64,000 nucleotides of DNA, taken from assembly GCA_902579395.1 (NCBI GenBank), contig CACHGK010000005.1:28481-92480 (forward strand), in the 5' to 3' direction. The position numbers were made by a program, and so were the translations under genes. This DNA comes from an uncultured Alphaproteobacteria bacterium. Lineage in GTDB: Bacteria > Pseudomonadota > Alphaproteobacteria > Methylaequorales > Methylaequoraceae. A model generated the notes under the pieces. The model saw only the letters and a program-made list of their open reading frames with translations, searched no databases and was not told where the DNA came from. Of this stretch, positions 1 to 10,897 are shown piece by piece (position 1 is the first letter of the stretch; the number at the start of each line of letters is the position of its first letter).

Positions 1-851
1 AACTTTGATGTTACAGATCTTATTCTTTTATTGACAATTCTTATAACTTCATCTGATTTAAAATTGTCATTGAAGCGAACATTGAATTTCATATTAATTT
101 TTTCCGGAATAATATTTGTTACATCATTTAGAGTATCAATTGATGTTATTACAAGAGAGGTTGGTTGAAAATTCTTAGACCCTTTGTCGAAAGGTTCTTT
201 AAGTTTCTCGCAAATTTTGAGAATAATATCAATTGGATTTTTCGTTCTTTCTGGATACGCAACGTGCCCTTGAATTCCACAAATTTCTAGATAAAAGTTA
301 ATACTGCCTCTTCTTCCTATCTTAATCATCTCTCCGATTATATTTGGGTTTGTTGGTTCACCAACCAAGCAATAATCAATATTGATTTTCTTTTTTTTTA
401 ACCATTTAATTACACTTTTAGTTCCAAACTCAGCTTCACCCTCTTCATCTGCTGTAAAAAGCATTGCTATTGTTCCTCGGAATTTTGAGCCATTTTTTTC
501 TAAGAAATCCATGGAAGCTGCTATGAAAGCTGCAATGGCAGTTTTCATATCACACGACCCTCGTCCGTAAAGTTTGCCATTTTGAACAACTGCTTTAAAT
601 GGATCTGTCTTCCATTTTTTTAAATCACCGGGTGGAACTACATCTGTATGTCCTGCAAAACAAAATGTCGGTCCCTTACCACCTTTAATAAATGCATAAA
701 GATTTTTAACTTTAGATTTTCCAAACTCAAGCAAATGACATTCGAATTTATTTTTTTCAAGTAATTTTTTTAGATATTCAATTGAGCCAGAACTATTGGG
801 TGTTATGCTCCTGTAACCTATAAGTTTAGATGATAATTCTATGGGATCCAT
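1..851 (-). CDS. dapE: succinyl-diaminopimelate desuccinylase (partial, runs off window start)
   Basis: Reverse strand from ATG at 851 reads [31 protein letters not shown]...FAGHTDVVPPGDLKKW...GRGSCDMKTAIAAF; start overlaps dapD stop. Confidence 0.92.
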   Translation of the reverse strand, partial: MDPIELSSKLIGYRSITPNSSGSIEYLKKLLEKNKFECHLLEFGKSKVKNLYAFIKGGKGPTFCFAGHTDVVPPGDLKKWKTDPFKAVVQNGKLYGRGSCDMKTAIAAFIAASMDFLEKNGSKFRGTIAMLFTADEEGEAEFGTKSVIKWLKKKKINIDYCLVGEPTNPNIIGEMIKIGRRGSINFYLEICGIQGHVAYPERTKNPIDIILKICEKLKEPFDKGSKNFQPTSLVITSIDTLNDVTNIIPEKINMKFNVRFNDNFKSDEVIRIVNKRIRSVTSK

Positions 852-1702
852 TATGACCTTAGTAGATCATTAATTGATGTCTTTGATCTAGTTCTCGCAT
901 CAACTTTCTTAACAATTACAGCACAATAAAGACTTGGACCTGATTCTCCATTTGGCAATTTTTTTCCTGGAATTGAACCAGGAACTACCACCGAGTAAGG
1001 AGGTATTTTACCAAAAAAAATTTCACCACTTTCTCTATCTATAATTTTTGTAGATGCTCCAATATAAACTCCCATAGAAATAACACTTCCTTCTTCAACA
1101 ATAACGCCTTCAGCAATTTCTGATCTTGCACCTACAAAACAGTTATCTTCTATTATTACTGGATTTGCTTGAAGAGGCTCAAGCACACCTCCAATTCCAG
1201 CACCACCTGATATATGAACATTTTTTCCTATTTGCGCGCATGATCCAACTGTTGCCCAAGTATCTATCATTGTTCCAGAATCAACATAAGCTCCAAGATT
1301 TACAAATGATGGCATTAAAACAACATTTTCGGCAATAAATGATGAATATCTGATTATAGCTCCAGGAACTGATCTAAAGTTTCTTTTTGTCCACTCGTCC
1401 TCAATCCATCCTGATGTTTTTAGAAAAACTTTATCAAACCAACTATATTGTCCTCTACGACTATTAGAAATTCCACTTGAAAACATCATGTTATCTTGAG
1501 ATCTAAAAGACAAAAGAATAGCTTTTTTAATCCATTCATTTGTTATCCAACTGTTATCTACTTTCTCGCATACTCTGAGTTCACCTGAATCTAGAGATGC
1601 GAGAACAGATAAAATCTTTTTTTTTATATCTTCATCTGAAAAATTAATAGAATCTTTATTATCCCAAAATTTTTCTATTTCATTTTTAATCTCTGACATC
1701 AT
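851..1702 (-). CDS. dapD: 2,3,4,5-tetrahydropyridine-2,6-dicarboxylate N-succinyltransferase
   Basis: 283 aa hexapeptide-repeat acyltransferase; adjacent to dapE. Confidence 0.95.
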   Translation of the reverse strand: MMSEIKNEIEKFWDNKDSINFSDEDIKKKILSVLASLDSGELRVCEKVDNSWITNEWIKKAILLSFRSQDNMMFSSGISNSRRGQYSWFDKVFLKTSGWIEDEWTKRNFRSVPGAIIRYSSFIAENVVLMPSFVNLGAYVDSGTMIDTWATVGSCAQIGKNVHISGGAGIGGVLEPLQANPVIIEDNCFVGARSEIAEGVIVEEGSVISMGVYIGASTKIIDRESGEIFFGKIPPYSVVVPGSIPGKKLPNGESGPSLYCAVIVKKVDARTRSKTSINDLLRS

Positions 1703-2373
1703 TATTCTTTTATTTTTAAACTTTTAATTATCATATCTAGTGCATTTATTATAGTTTTAAATCTAAAATCAATATACATTTTATAACTACTTTCATTTTC
1801 TTCAGAAATATGAATGGTAGTTACTCCATTTAAGAACGCAGTTTTTAGATTTTTATCTAAATCATCAAAATAAACAACCTCAGAAGTTTTTAGATCATAA
1901 AGACTAACTAGTTTTTCAAAAGATTGTTTCATTGGTTTTGGTATATAATTAGTCTTTCTTATATCAAAAATATCGTAAAAAACTCCATCAAGTCCCAAAG
2001 CATTTAGTAACTTTTTAGCGTAATCAGCATCTCCATTAGTATATAAGATTTTTTTTCCGGAAAGAAAATTAATTTTTTTTCTAAGAGAATCGGACTTTTT
2101 TAGATTTCGAAAATCAATATCATGAACAAATCTCAGAAATTCCTCAGGGTCACAATTGAAATTCCTCATAAGTCCAAAAAGTGTTGATCCGTATTTTTTA
2201 TAAAATTTTTTTTGAATATTGAAAGCCTCATTCTCGGAGATCTTTAATTTATTGGATATAAATTTTTTCATTCTAAAATCAATTTGTGAAAAAATTCCTG
2301 TTTTTGGAGAATAAAGAGTGTTGTCTAAATCAAATAACCATATATTTTTATTCTTAAAACTATTATTTAACAT
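1702..2373 (-). CDS. HAD-family hydrolase (pyrimidine 5'-nucleotidase-like)
   Basis: [10 protein letters not shown] motif, YFDDLDKN; between argB and dapD as in many Alphaproteobacteria. Confidence 0.85.
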   Translation of the reverse strand: MLNNSFKNKNIWLFDLDNTLYSPKTGIFSQIDFRMKKFISNKLKISENEAFNIQKKFYKKYGSTLFGLMRNFNCDPEEFLRFVHDIDFRNLKKSDSLRKKINFLSGKKILYTNGDADYAKKLLNALGLDGVFYDIFDIRKTNYIPKPMKQSFEKLVSLYDLKTSEVVYFDDLDKNLKTAFLNGVTTIHISEENESSYKMYIDFRFKTIINALDMIIKSLKIKE

Positions 2374-3269
2374 TATTTGGTGATCAATGTTCCTACACCA
2401 CTCTCAGTAAACATTTCTAACAAAATAGCATGGGGTAGTTTGCCATTTAAGATAACTGCTGCCTTTACTCCTTTTTTTACAGCATCAATACATGTTTTTA
2501 CCTTAGGAATCATGCCTTCAGAGATAGTACCATTTTTAATAAGTTTTTTAATTTGATTTAATGAAATCTCAGTTAATAACTTACCTTTTTTATCCAAAAC
2601 CCCGTCTACATCAGTAAGAAGAATTAATCTTTCTGAAGAAATCGATGACGCAACACAACCTGACATTGTGTCAGCATTAATATTGAATGTATCATTATTA
2701 TTATTAAATCCAATTGGAGATATCACAGGGATAAAATGAGATTTTAAAAACCAATTAAGTAGATCTTCATTAATTTTAGTTGGCTCACCTACAAACCCCA
2801 GGTCTTTTGATTTGTGTTTCAATTGACTTTTTTCTTTAATTCTAATTTTTTTTGTTTCGGCTAGAAGGGCGTCTTTGCCAGATAAGCCAATTGCTCGTCC
2901 ACCTTCTTTATTTATTTCCATAACAATCTCTTTGTTTATTGAGCCGGATAGAACCATTTCAACTACATCCATAGTTTCTTTATTTGTTACTCTTAACCCG
3001 TTTATGAAATTAGTTTTCACATTTAATTTATCCAGCATTTTCTTAATTTTTGGTCCACCTCCGTGAACTACCACAGGATTGATTCCTACTTGTTTCAACA
3101 ACACAATATCTTTGGCAAAACTTGTGGAAAGATTTTTATCACCCATCACTGCACCACCAAATTTAATTGTGATATTTTTACCAGAATATCTTTGCATGAA
3201 GGGAAGCGCTTTTGACAGTATCGAGGCTTGATCGATAACATGTTTTGTATTTTTCTTGGAGATTTTCAT
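2373..3269 (-). CDS. argB: acetylglutamate kinase
   Basis: IKFGGAVMGD, VVHGGGPKI, LLTDVDGVLD motifs. Confidence 0.95.
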   Translation of the reverse strand: MKISKKNTKHVIDQASILSKALPFMQRYSGKNITIKFGGAVMGDKNLSTSFAKDIVLLKQVGINPVVVHGGGPKIKKMLDKLNVKTNFINGLRVTNKETMDVVEMVLSGSINKEIVMEINKEGGRAIGLSGKDALLAETKKIRIKEKSQLKHKSKDLGFVGEPTKINEDLLNWFLKSHFIPVISPIGFNNNNDTFNINADTMSGCVASSISSERLILLTDVDGVLDKKGKLLTEISLNQIKKLIKNGTISEGMIPKVKTCIDAVKKGVKAAVILNGKLPHAILLEMFTESGVGTLITK

Positions 3270-3270
3270 T

Positions 3271-3849
3271 TTACAAAGAATCCATTAAGAATTTTTTTAA
3301 TAAAATTATAGTATTAACTTCTTTAATACTAGTATTAAAGAATTTTTTATTAAAGTTCTCATCAGCCCTTTTATTAAGATCATGAAGCGATTGACGTTCT
3401 TTAGAATTTTTTAATCTGTCAGTTTTTGTAAAAATTAAGAAAATCTTATTTTGAAAATAAATCTCTAATTGTTTTATAATGAAATTATCAAGATCTTTAA
3501 AACCATGTCTTGAATCAATTAAAAGAAAAAATTTTGTAATATTTACTCTTTTTCTTAAATATTCGTCAATAAGTTTATCTAGCTTGTATTCATTAATTTT
3601 GGGTATCTTAGAATACCCATATCCTGGAAAATCAACTAACCTTAATTTCTTTTCTAATTGAAAGAATATTAAAGACCTTGTTCTTCCAGGAGATTTTGAA
3701 GTTTTGGCTATTTTTGATTTAGTTACAGCATTAATTAATGATGATTTTCCAACATTGGATCTTCCCCAAAAAATAACTTCGGGGATATTATCTTTAGGTA
3801 ACTTTCTAAAGTCGTGTATTTCGTCCAAAAATCTCCAGTCACTTCGCAT
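3271..3849 (-). CDS. engB: ribosome biogenesis GTP-binding protein YihA/YsxC
   Basis: GRSNVGKSSLIN P-loop, DFPGYGYSK, TKTDRLK. Confidence 0.95.
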   Translation of the reverse strand: MRSDWRFLDEIHDFRKLPKDNIPEVIFWGRSNVGKSSLINAVTKSKIAKTSKSPGRTRSLIFFQLEKKLRLVDFPGYGYSKIPKINEYKLDKLIDEYLRKRVNITKFFLLIDSRHGFKDLDNFIIKQLEIYFQNKIFLIFTKTDRLKNSKERQSLHDLNKRADENFNKKFFNTSIKEVNTIILLKKFLMDSL

Positions 3850-3874
3850 CAGTTTAACTAAATAAGTTAATTAT

Positions 3875-5551
3875 CTATTCATTCTTTCTTTGTTTTTTTA
3901 AAAGAAAATATTGTTGAGCGATAGAAAGAATATTATTTACAGTCCAATAAATCACCATACCCGATGGAAAAGTAGCTAATAAGAAAGTGAAAATTATTGG
4001 TAACATCATAAAAATTTTTGCTTGAATTGGGTCAGGTGGAGGGGGGTTGATCTTTTGTTGAAGGTACATCGAAAGTCCCATCAACAAAGGCCAGACACCA
4101 ATGGTCAGAAAAAGCGGTGGTGACCAAGGTATTAGGCCAAATAGATTGAAAATACTTGTTGGGTCTGGAGCCGAAAGATCTTTAATCCAACCAAAGAAAG
4201 GTGCATGCCTCATTTCTATTGAAACAAATAATACTTTATAAAGTGCAAAGAAAATCGGAATTTGAATTAAAATTGGCAAACAGCCCGACGCCGGGTTAAT
4301 TTTCTTTTCTTTATACATTGCAAACATTTCTTGATTCATTTTAGCCTTATCATCTTTATATCTCTCCCTTAATTTCTGAATTTCTGGGGTCAAAATTCTC
4401 ATTGCATTCATTGATTTGAAAGATTTATTAGCAAGTGGAAAGAGAATTATTCTAATACAAATTGTTAATATAATTATTCCGATTCCAAAGTTACCAAAAA
4501 GACCTGAAAGAAAATGCAGAGCATAGAATAGTGGTTTTGTTAGAAAATAAAACCATCCAAAATCGACTGACAAGTCAAGTTTATTGATATTTAATTCCTT
4601 AATATATTTGTCAATTAGAGGAACTTCTTTTGCACCTGCAAAAATAAAAGATTTGATTTTAAAACTTTCATTGTTTTGAAGAGTTTTTATTGAATCATTT
4701 ATAAAGTCTATTTGAATTGAATTTGGATCATTCTTCAAATTTTTAAATCTTGCTTTAAAGGGTTTGTCATTTTCAGGAAAAATTGCTACTTGCCAGTAAT
4801 GATCGGTAAAACCAATCCAACCGTTTTTTGTAGTTTCAATTATCTCATTCTCTTCTTCTATTTCTTCATATGAAACCTCTTTCAATGTGTCATTAAAAAC
4901 ACCTAAAGGACCCTCGTGAAGGATAAAAAACTTATTTTGAGGTTTATAATTTTTCCTGCGTAAGTAAGAAAAGTTTGTAATATCTATAGTTTTTCCTGTT
5001 TCATTTATTACTTCATCTTGAACAAGAATCATGAAATTAGAATCAATATTAATATTCCTTCTGAATTTTAAACCATTATCGTTGACCCAAGTAAGTTCTA
5101 TAATTTCATTTTCTCCGTAATTATTTTTTTTGGATTTCCACAAAGAATTTTTATCTGGCATTTGAATTGATCTATCTGTTGAAGCCCAACCAAGTCGGAG
5201 AAAATATGGTTGCGCAGAGTCTTCAGATGAAAGTATTTTAATTTTTTCTTTTTTATTGATTGTCTTGAAATAATCTTTAAGTAGCAGATCGTCAAGTGTG
5301 GCTCCGTATAAATTTATTGACCCTTGAAGTCTTCGCGACTCAAAATTTACTCTTTTTTCCTTAAACTTTTTTGAAATTGAAGGCTCTTTACTCTCAAGCA
5401 CAGGTATATTACTGTCTTCTTCATTTGAAATAAATTTATCTTCATTTTTTGGCTCATTTATTTTTTTTTGAGGATTAAAAAAGAAATCGTACCCTATTAA
5501 AACAATAAGAGAAAAGACAACGGCAAGCAGTAAATTTTTTTGATTATCCAT
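3875..5551 (-). CDS. yidC: membrane protein insertase YidC
   Basis: 558 aa; periplasmic domain followed by conserved PxxxxKSFKSMNAMRxLTPEIQKLRERYK core. Confidence 0.96.
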   Translation of the reverse strand: MDNQKNLLLAVVFSLIVLIGYDFFFNPQKKINEPKNEDKFISNEEDSNIPVLESKEPSISKKFKEKRVNFESRRLQGSINLYGATLDDLLLKDYFKTINKKEKIKILSSEDSAQPYFLRLGWASTDRSIQMPDKNSLWKSKKNNYGENEIIELTWVNDNGLKFRRNINIDSNFMILVQDEVINETGKTIDITNFSYLRRKNYKPQNKFFILHEGPLGVFNDTLKEVSYEEIEEENEIIETTKNGWIGFTDHYWQVAIFPENDKPFKARFKNLKNDPNSIQIDFINDSIKTLQNNESFKIKSFIFAGAKEVPLIDKYIKELNINKLDLSVDFGWFYFLTKPLFYALHFLSGLFGNFGIGIIILTICIRIILFPLANKSFKSMNAMRILTPEIQKLRERYKDDKAKMNQEMFAMYKEKKINPASGCLPILIQIPIFFALYKVLFVSIEMRHAPFFGWIKDLSAPDPTSIFNLFGLIPWSPPLFLTIGVWPLLMGLSMYLQQKINPPPPDPIQAKIFMMLPIIFTFLLATFPSGMVIYWTVNNILSIAQQYFLLKKQRKNE

Positions 5552-5597
5552 TTGAAAATTATATTATTATAGGATAGTGATCTATTTTTCAATATAT

Positions 5598-5930
5598 TTA
5601 AATTTCTAAGTTTTCAATTAACTTTGAAAAGTCCTGTTCTAACTCTAAAAACTTAATCCCTTCAATTTTTTTCTTAGGAATAATTTCAAGTTTAAAATGT
5701 TCTGTTAATTGATTTAAATTATTTCTCACAATAGACCTTAAGATTCTTTTTACATAATTTCTTGTTACAGCATTACCTATTTTTTTTGAGACGGTAAAGC
5801 CTATTTGTATTTCAGGTTTATTGCATTTTGAAAAGTTTATTATCAAATATTTCCCTTTTACAGATTTACCAGACTTTCGTAAAAATAAAAAATCTTTTCG
5901 TTTTTTTAAGCTAGTAAATTTTTTAGGCAG
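5598..5930 (-). CDS. rnpA: ribonuclease P protein component; start re-assigned upstream, probable non-AUG (CTG) start
   Basis: Track ORF (5598..5846) begins inside the protein; same frame upstream reads [35 protein letters not shown]...[23 protein letters not shown]; no in-frame ATG/GTG/TTG upstream. Confidence 0.8.
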   Translation of the reverse strand: MPKKFTSLKKRKDFLFLRKSGKSVKGKYLIINFSKCNKPEIQIGFTVSKKIGNAVTRNYVKRILRSIVRNNLNQLTEHFKLEIIPKKKIEGIKFLELEQDFSKLIENLEI

Positions 5931-6057
5931 AGAGTTTTTTTCTTCCTTTTTGCCTTCTTCTGCTAAGGACTTTAATACCGCCAGGAGTTGACATTCTTGA
6001 TCTAAAACCGTGTCTATTTTTTCTTACACGATTACTTGGTTGAAACGTTCTTTTCAT
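5923..6057 (-). CDS. rpmH: 50S ribosomal protein L34
   Basis: Short ORF absent from track: [44 protein letters not shown] (44 aa). Confidence 0.97.
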   Translation of the reverse strand: MKRTFQPSNRVRKNRHGFRSRMSTPGGIKVLSRRRQKGRKKLSA

Positions 6058-6110
6058 AATTTTATCCTACTGTTTTTTACAATACAAAATTCATTTTGTA
6101 AAATATTTAA

Positions 6111-7784
6111 TTATTTTCCCCTCACCGTTCCATCTCTTCTTGGGTCAGTGCCTCCGATGTAAAAACCATTTTCTTTTTTAATTACAGAAATTCCACTTGT
6201 AAGATTTCTTTTTTTACTCTTATGTTTTAAGTTTTTATTTAATATTTCGTCTTCAATAAAAGTTTGATTTTTGATTCTTATATAATTAGGACTTTCAATT
6301 GATTGTTTGATACTTTGTTTTTCAAATAATAAATCTACCAATGTCTTAAATACGTATGATATAATTGCTTTTCCGCCTGGTGATCCAACTGACAGAAAAA
6401 AATTTTTTTTTTCATCAAATACTATAAGAGGTGACATAGAACTTAATGGCCTTTTTCCACCCTGTGGTCTATTTTTTTTTAATTTTCCTTTTTTGTCTTC
6501 ATTCATAAAATCAAAATCAGTAAGTTGATTATTTAAAAAGAATCCATTTGTAAAGAGTCTAGAACCAAAAGAACTTTCAATGCTTGATGTTGCTGACAAA
6601 ACATTTCCATGGGTGTCTGCAATAGAAAAATGACTTGTTGAACTTAATACTTGATTTAAATTATCTATCTTCAAAACTTTTTGATTTTTATTTAATTCAC
6701 TAAAATGTCCATAAAGTTTTTTTTTATCAAATAAATCTTTTTCATTTATTTTTACAAATTTAGGATCTGCTAATTTAGAATCTCTAAGATAATAAACAAA
6801 ATTCAAAATATCTAAAATTTCATTCAAACTCACTTGATTTTTTTTTTGTTGTAAAATTTCATATAATATTAATCCTTGTATTAAACAAACTGTACCAGAG
6901 GACGGAAGATTTGGACCACAAATGAGATAACCAGAATCTAACTTGTAGCATAAAGCGTTATTTTTTTCTATTTCATAACTTTGTAAATCTTTTAATGATA
7001 GTTTGCCTGGATTTTCTGATTCTTTGACTGTTTTAACTATATCTTTAGCAATTTGACTGACATATAAATTATTATAATTTTTGGATATTTCTTTTAGTGT
7101 AAGGGTGTATTCAGGATTTAAAAATTTCTTATTAGTATCTTGAATTATTTTCTTAAAAATTGAATCAGGATAAATTTTAAATAAAAATTTTTCTTTTCTT
7201 AAGGCGTTTATCAATCTATTTGGTGGGAGAAAACCTTTATCAGAAAGATTTATGACTGGTTTTATAATTTCTTGCCATGTCAGTTTGCCGTGATCACTAT
7301 GAATACTATGCAAAGTTTTTAAAGTTGCGGGGACCCCAACAGAAGCACCACCAATGGCTGCATCAAAAAATTTTTTTGGTTGTCCTTTGTTTGTTAGAAA
7401 AATATTCTTTTTTAAGTTTTCAGGTGCTTTCTCTCTCCCTTCATAACTTAAAACTTTTTGAGTTTTATTATCTAAATAAGTGATAAATAGACCGCCCCCA
7501 AGACCAGAAGATTGAGGTTCAACCAAACCTAATGTTAGTTGAATGGCAACTGCTGCATCTGCAGCCGTTCCACCTTTTTCTAAAATCCCGTAACCTATTT
7601 TGGTTGCATAATCATTTGCTGTTACAACAATAAAATTTTTAGATTTTCCATATCTGAGTTTTGTTTCGAATTTTTTTTCTGAAATTTCTTCAGGCTGGAT
7701 TGTATGATAAACATTTTTAGAATAAAGATTTTTTGTTGTTACTGAAAGAAATAATATAAGATAAAAGATTATTTTTTTTTTCAT
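6111..7784 (-). CDS. ggt: gamma-glutamyltransferase
   Basis: AADAAVAIQLTLGLVEPQSSGLGGG, processing-site region STSHFSIADTHGNVLSATSSI, SSMSPLIV. Confidence 0.93.
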   Translation of the reverse strand: MKKKIIFYLILFLSVTTKNLYSKNVYHTIQPEEISEKKFETKLRYGKSKNFIVVTANDYATKIGYGILEKGGTAADAAVAIQLTLGLVEPQSSGLGGGLFITYLDNKTQKVLSYEGREKAPENLKKNIFLTNKGQPKKFFDAAIGGASVGVPATLKTLHSIHSDHGKLTWQEIIKPVINLSDKGFLPPNRLINALRKEKFLFKIYPDSIFKKIIQDTNKKFLNPEYTLTLKEISKNYNNLYVSQIAKDIVKTVKESENPGKLSLKDLQSYEIEKNNALCYKLDSGYLICGPNLPSSGTVCLIQGLILYEILQQKKNQVSLNEILDILNFVYYLRDSKLADPKFVKINEKDLFDKKKLYGHFSELNKNQKVLKIDNLNQVLSSTSHFSIADTHGNVLSATSSIESSFGSRLFTNGFFLNNQLTDFDFMNEDKKGKLKKNRPQGGKRPLSSMSPLIVFDEKKNFFLSVGSPGGKAIISYVFKTLVDLLFEKQSIKQSIESPNYIRIKNQTFIEDEILNKNLKHKSKKRNLTSGISVIKKENGFYIGGTDPRRDGTVRGK

Positions 7785-7838
7785 AATAAAAGTATAGTTT
7801 ATTAAAGATCTGATAAAACAAAAATTTATAGGAAAACC

Positions 7839-8630
7839 TTGAAAAAAAAAAATAAAAGCAATCGTTTTTCATTAAAAGAAGTACTAAAGAAAGATCCTAT
7901 AGTATGTCTGACAGCATACACAGCCCCAATTGCATCTTTAGTCGATAACTTTGCTGATGTTATCCTTGTCGGCGATTCATTGGGTCCAGTTCTTTATGGC
8001 TTTAAAACTACCCGTGAAGTCAATATGGAAATGATGATAAGGCATGCAAAATGTGTAGTAGAAAATACAAAAAAATCCATCATAGTCGTAGATATGCCCT
8101 ACGGTTCCTATGAAAGTTCTAAACATGATGCGCTGGAGAATGCCAAAAAAATAATTTCATCTACTGGAGCAATGGCTGTAAAGTTAGAGGGTGGAGAAAA
8201 AATATCAGAAACAATTAGCTTCTTGACTAAAAATAAGATAAAGGTCATGGGTCATCTTGGATTGTTACCACAGACTTTGTATGGAAAACCAAAAGTTTAC
8301 GGAAAAAATGAAAAAGAAAAAAAAAAAATATTTGAAGATTTAAGATCATTAGAAAAATCAGGTGTCTTTTCAGTAGTTATTGAATGTACAGTAAAAAGCT
8401 TGGTAGACAACTTAATTAATTCAACACAAATTCCTTTAATAGGAATTGGTGCGTCAGAAAAATGTAAAGGTCAAATAATAGTAACTGAGGATATTTTAGG
8501 TATGACCAATTTTTCCTCAAAATTTTCTAAAAAATATTTTGATTTTTTAAAAAAAGCACAAAAACCTATTGAGCATTTCGTAAAAGATGTAAAAAACAAA
8601 CACTATCCAAAAAAAACTCAATGTTATTAA
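7839..8630 (+). CDS. panB: 3-methyl-2-oxobutanoate hydroxymethyltransferase
   Basis: LTAYTAPIASLVD..VILVGDSLG..MGHLGLLPQ; TTG start. Confidence 0.95.
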   Translation: MKKKNKSNRFSLKEVLKKDPIVCLTAYTAPIASLVDNFADVILVGDSLGPVLYGFKTTREVNMEMMIRHAKCVVENTKKSIIVVDMPYGSYESSKHDALENAKKIISSTGAMAVKLEGGEKISETISFLTKNKIKVMGHLGLLPQTLYGKPKVYGKNEKEKKKIFEDLRSLEKSGVFSVVIECTVKSLVDNLINSTQIPLIGIGASEKCKGQIIVTEDILGMTNFSSKFSKKYFDFLKKAQKPIEHFVKDVKNKHYPKKTQCY

Positions 8631-9496
8631 TTAGTGATCCTTATATTTTATCTTCTAGACTTTTAGAGTTTAAAAAAAAAGGAAGAAAAATAAGTTTTAT
8701 CCCAACTATGGGAAATCTTCACAAAGGTCACTTAAAACTGATTAGAGAGGGGAAAAAAGAGAATTTCATCACACTTTTGAGCATTTTTGTAAACCCTCTT
8801 CAATTTAATGATATTAATGATTACAAGAATTACCCAAGGACACTGGAGCAAGATAAAAAATTGGCATTTAAGGAGGGTATTGATATATTATTCAATCCAA
8901 ATGACCATTTTATTTTAAAAAAAAAAAAATCATTTAAATTGGGAGATATTTCAAAGAAACTATGTGGAAGCTTTAGAAAAGGACATTTTGAAGGAGTTTC
9001 GGCAGTTGTAATAGAGTTTTTAAATTTAATTAATCCAGATCTAATCTTATTGGGGGAGAAAGACTTTCAACAAACAATTGTTATAAAAAAAATTATCAAG
9101 AACTTAGATTTTAAGGTTAAGGTAAAAATGATTCCAACCGTTAGAGATAAAAATGATGTTGCTCTTTCATCAAGAAATAAATTACTTGGAGCAGATTCTT
9201 CACTTGCTGTTTTAATTCCTAAAACACTTAATCAAATGATTAGAGAGATAAAAAATGGAAATTTTAAATTTTCAAGAATTGATGAACTTAAAAGTAATTT
9301 GATAGATAACGGTATCCAAAAAGTAGATTATCTAGAAATTTTGAAAGAAAAAGATCTAAACTTTCCAGACAGTCAATTTGATTTTTGTAGAGTTTTCATT
9401 TCTGCAAAAATTAATGGTATCAGGTTGATAGATAATATGAGATTGAATAAAAAGGTTAAAATAAGTAACGAGAAATTTTTTGTAGAAAGAAATTAG
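8621..9496 (+). CDS. panC: pantoate--beta-alanine ligase
   Basis: FIPTMGNLHKGHLKLI, GEKDFQQ; overlaps panB end. Confidence 0.95.
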   Translation: MLLISDPYILSSRLLEFKKKGRKISFIPTMGNLHKGHLKLIREGKKENFITLLSIFVNPLQFNDINDYKNYPRTLEQDKKLAFKEGIDILFNPNDHFILKKKKSFKLGDISKKLCGSFRKGHFEGVSAVVIEFLNLINPDLILLGEKDFQQTIVIKKIIKNLDFKVKVKMIPTVRDKNDVALSSRNKLLGADSSLAVLIPKTLNQMIREIKNGNFKFSRIDELKSNLIDNGIQKVDYLEILKEKDLNFPDSQFDFCRVFISAKINGIRLIDNMRLNKKVKISNEKFFVERN

Positions 9497-10656
9497 TTCT
9501 TCAGATAAATATGGACCTCTTCAGCTTGGGCAGAAGAGCTTGTTGATGACGCTATCGAAAGTCTTTCGGTGGGAACGCCCATTTCAACAATTTTTGAGAA
9601 AACGTCGGTGGCCCTACTTCTAGCTTGATCAGCGTAACTTGATCCTCCAGCCGGACTGACAGCAACCACCTCGAAACCAGCAGATGGCATTTGTTCTAGT
9701 GCTCCAGAAATTGACTCGAAGAGAGCGGTTGAATAATCGAAGTTAGAATCGTCAAATTTTATTACTAATATTGCATTATCGTAGTTAATTGGTACAACCT
9801 TGGTTTGTTTTGTAGAGGGCTCAATTTCAGTTTTTTTTGATTCTACTGATGATTTTGTAGGAGGAGTGCTAACTGTACCACCAAACTTACCAACTTCTAC
9901 ATCTTCAGCAAGTTGTTTCATGTATTGTCTTTCATCATTAAGAATTTGAATTTCTCTTGTTATTTTATCCTCAAGCTCTGTCATTAAACGATCATAAAGA
10001 ACAGATGTTCTTTGAACATCATCTTTAAGGACTTTAAGTTGGTTGTGGTCCTCATCAATGGCACCAGAGATGAAGAAGCTAGAATCTATTGCATTTTTTA
10101 GGTGTCCGATAAGTGCTGCATCTGCGGTTACTCTATTGTTGACTATTTGTAAGTTGTTAACATTATTTTGTATATCTTCAAGAGCTCTTTGTGCATCATT
10201 CCATTGTCCAACTAAAATCGGATTTCCAGGAGTTGTGCCAATTTGAAGACGTGACCTTATAGCACTGGAAAGACCCTGATAGACCGATGTTTGTTCATCG
10301 ACCAGATCTTTAAATCTTAAAAAATCGTTGTTGTGAGAAGAAATAGCATTTTGAATACTGGTTAAGTCTGCTCTAAATTGATTGATTTTACCTCCAACAA
10401 ACGTTCCTGTCGGACCGGTATCATTAACAACCTGTGGTGGGGTCATTGTAGGGGGAGGTGCGTACTGGGATGGCGGGATTTCTTGAGCAACTTGTTGATT
10501 TACATCTTGAACAGCAGCTGGGACTTCATCAAGAGCAGGAGGTGCGGCTACCTCTTCATCTGATAATGAAGGGAAAACGTATTCTTGAACGCCAGTGCAA
10601 GAGTAAACAAGTAATACAAAAGTTAGTGAAATATAGTTGAAAATTTTTTTAATCAT
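9493..10656 (-). CDS. uncharacterised lipoprotein with coiled-coil middle and small alpha/beta C-terminal domain
   Basis: Lipobox-like LLVYSC; Pro-rich linker; helical region; C-terminal AILVIKFDDSNFDYSTALFESISGALEQMP...; family not recognised. Confidence 0.6.
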   Translation of the reverse strand: MIKKIFNYISLTFVLLVYSCTGVQEYVFPSLSDEEVAAPPALDEVPAAVQDVNQQVAQEIPPSQYAPPPTMTPPQVVNDTGPTGTFVGGKINQFRADLTSIQNAISSHNNDFLRFKDLVDEQTSVYQGLSSAIRSRLQIGTTPGNPILVGQWNDAQRALEDIQNNVNNLQIVNNRVTADAALIGHLKNAIDSSFFISGAIDEDHNQLKVLKDDVQRTSVLYDRLMTELEDKITREIQILNDERQYMKQLAEDVEVGKFGGTVSTPPTKSSVESKKTEIEPSTKQTKVVPINYDNAILVIKFDDSNFDYSTALFESISGALEQMPSAGFEVVAVSPAGGSSYADQARSRATDVFSKIVEMGVPTERLSIASSTSSSAQAEEVHIYLKN

Positions 10657-10820
10657 GATTTTTTAAGCTTAATTAATAATTATATTGTTAACATATGTCT
10701 AATTTTATAATTTATAGCGTATTAAAAAATTAAAATAAACAAAAAAAAATTTTAATAAATTTATTATAATAATTAAAATTGATAAATATTTTTTTAATTT
10801 TGGTAAATGAGTTTTTTTTT

Positions 10821-10897
10821 GTGCCCGTAGCTTAATTGGATAGAGCATCTGACTACGAATCAGAAGGTTGGGAGTTCGACTCTCTCCGGGCACGCCA
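10821..10897 (+). tRNA. tRNA-Arg (anticodon ACG), CCA encoded
   Basis: Acceptor GTGCCCG/CGGGCAC, anticodon arm TCTGA-CTACGAA-TCAGA, T-arm GGTTCGA-like GAGTTCGACTC, then G-CCA. Confidence 0.95.

Noticed and set aside
10705-10893. 62-aa minus-strand ORF over the tRNA
   Set aside because: It is the antisense of tRNA-Arg plus AT-rich spacer; peptide has the MPGESRTPNLL pattern typical of antisense-tRNA artefacts
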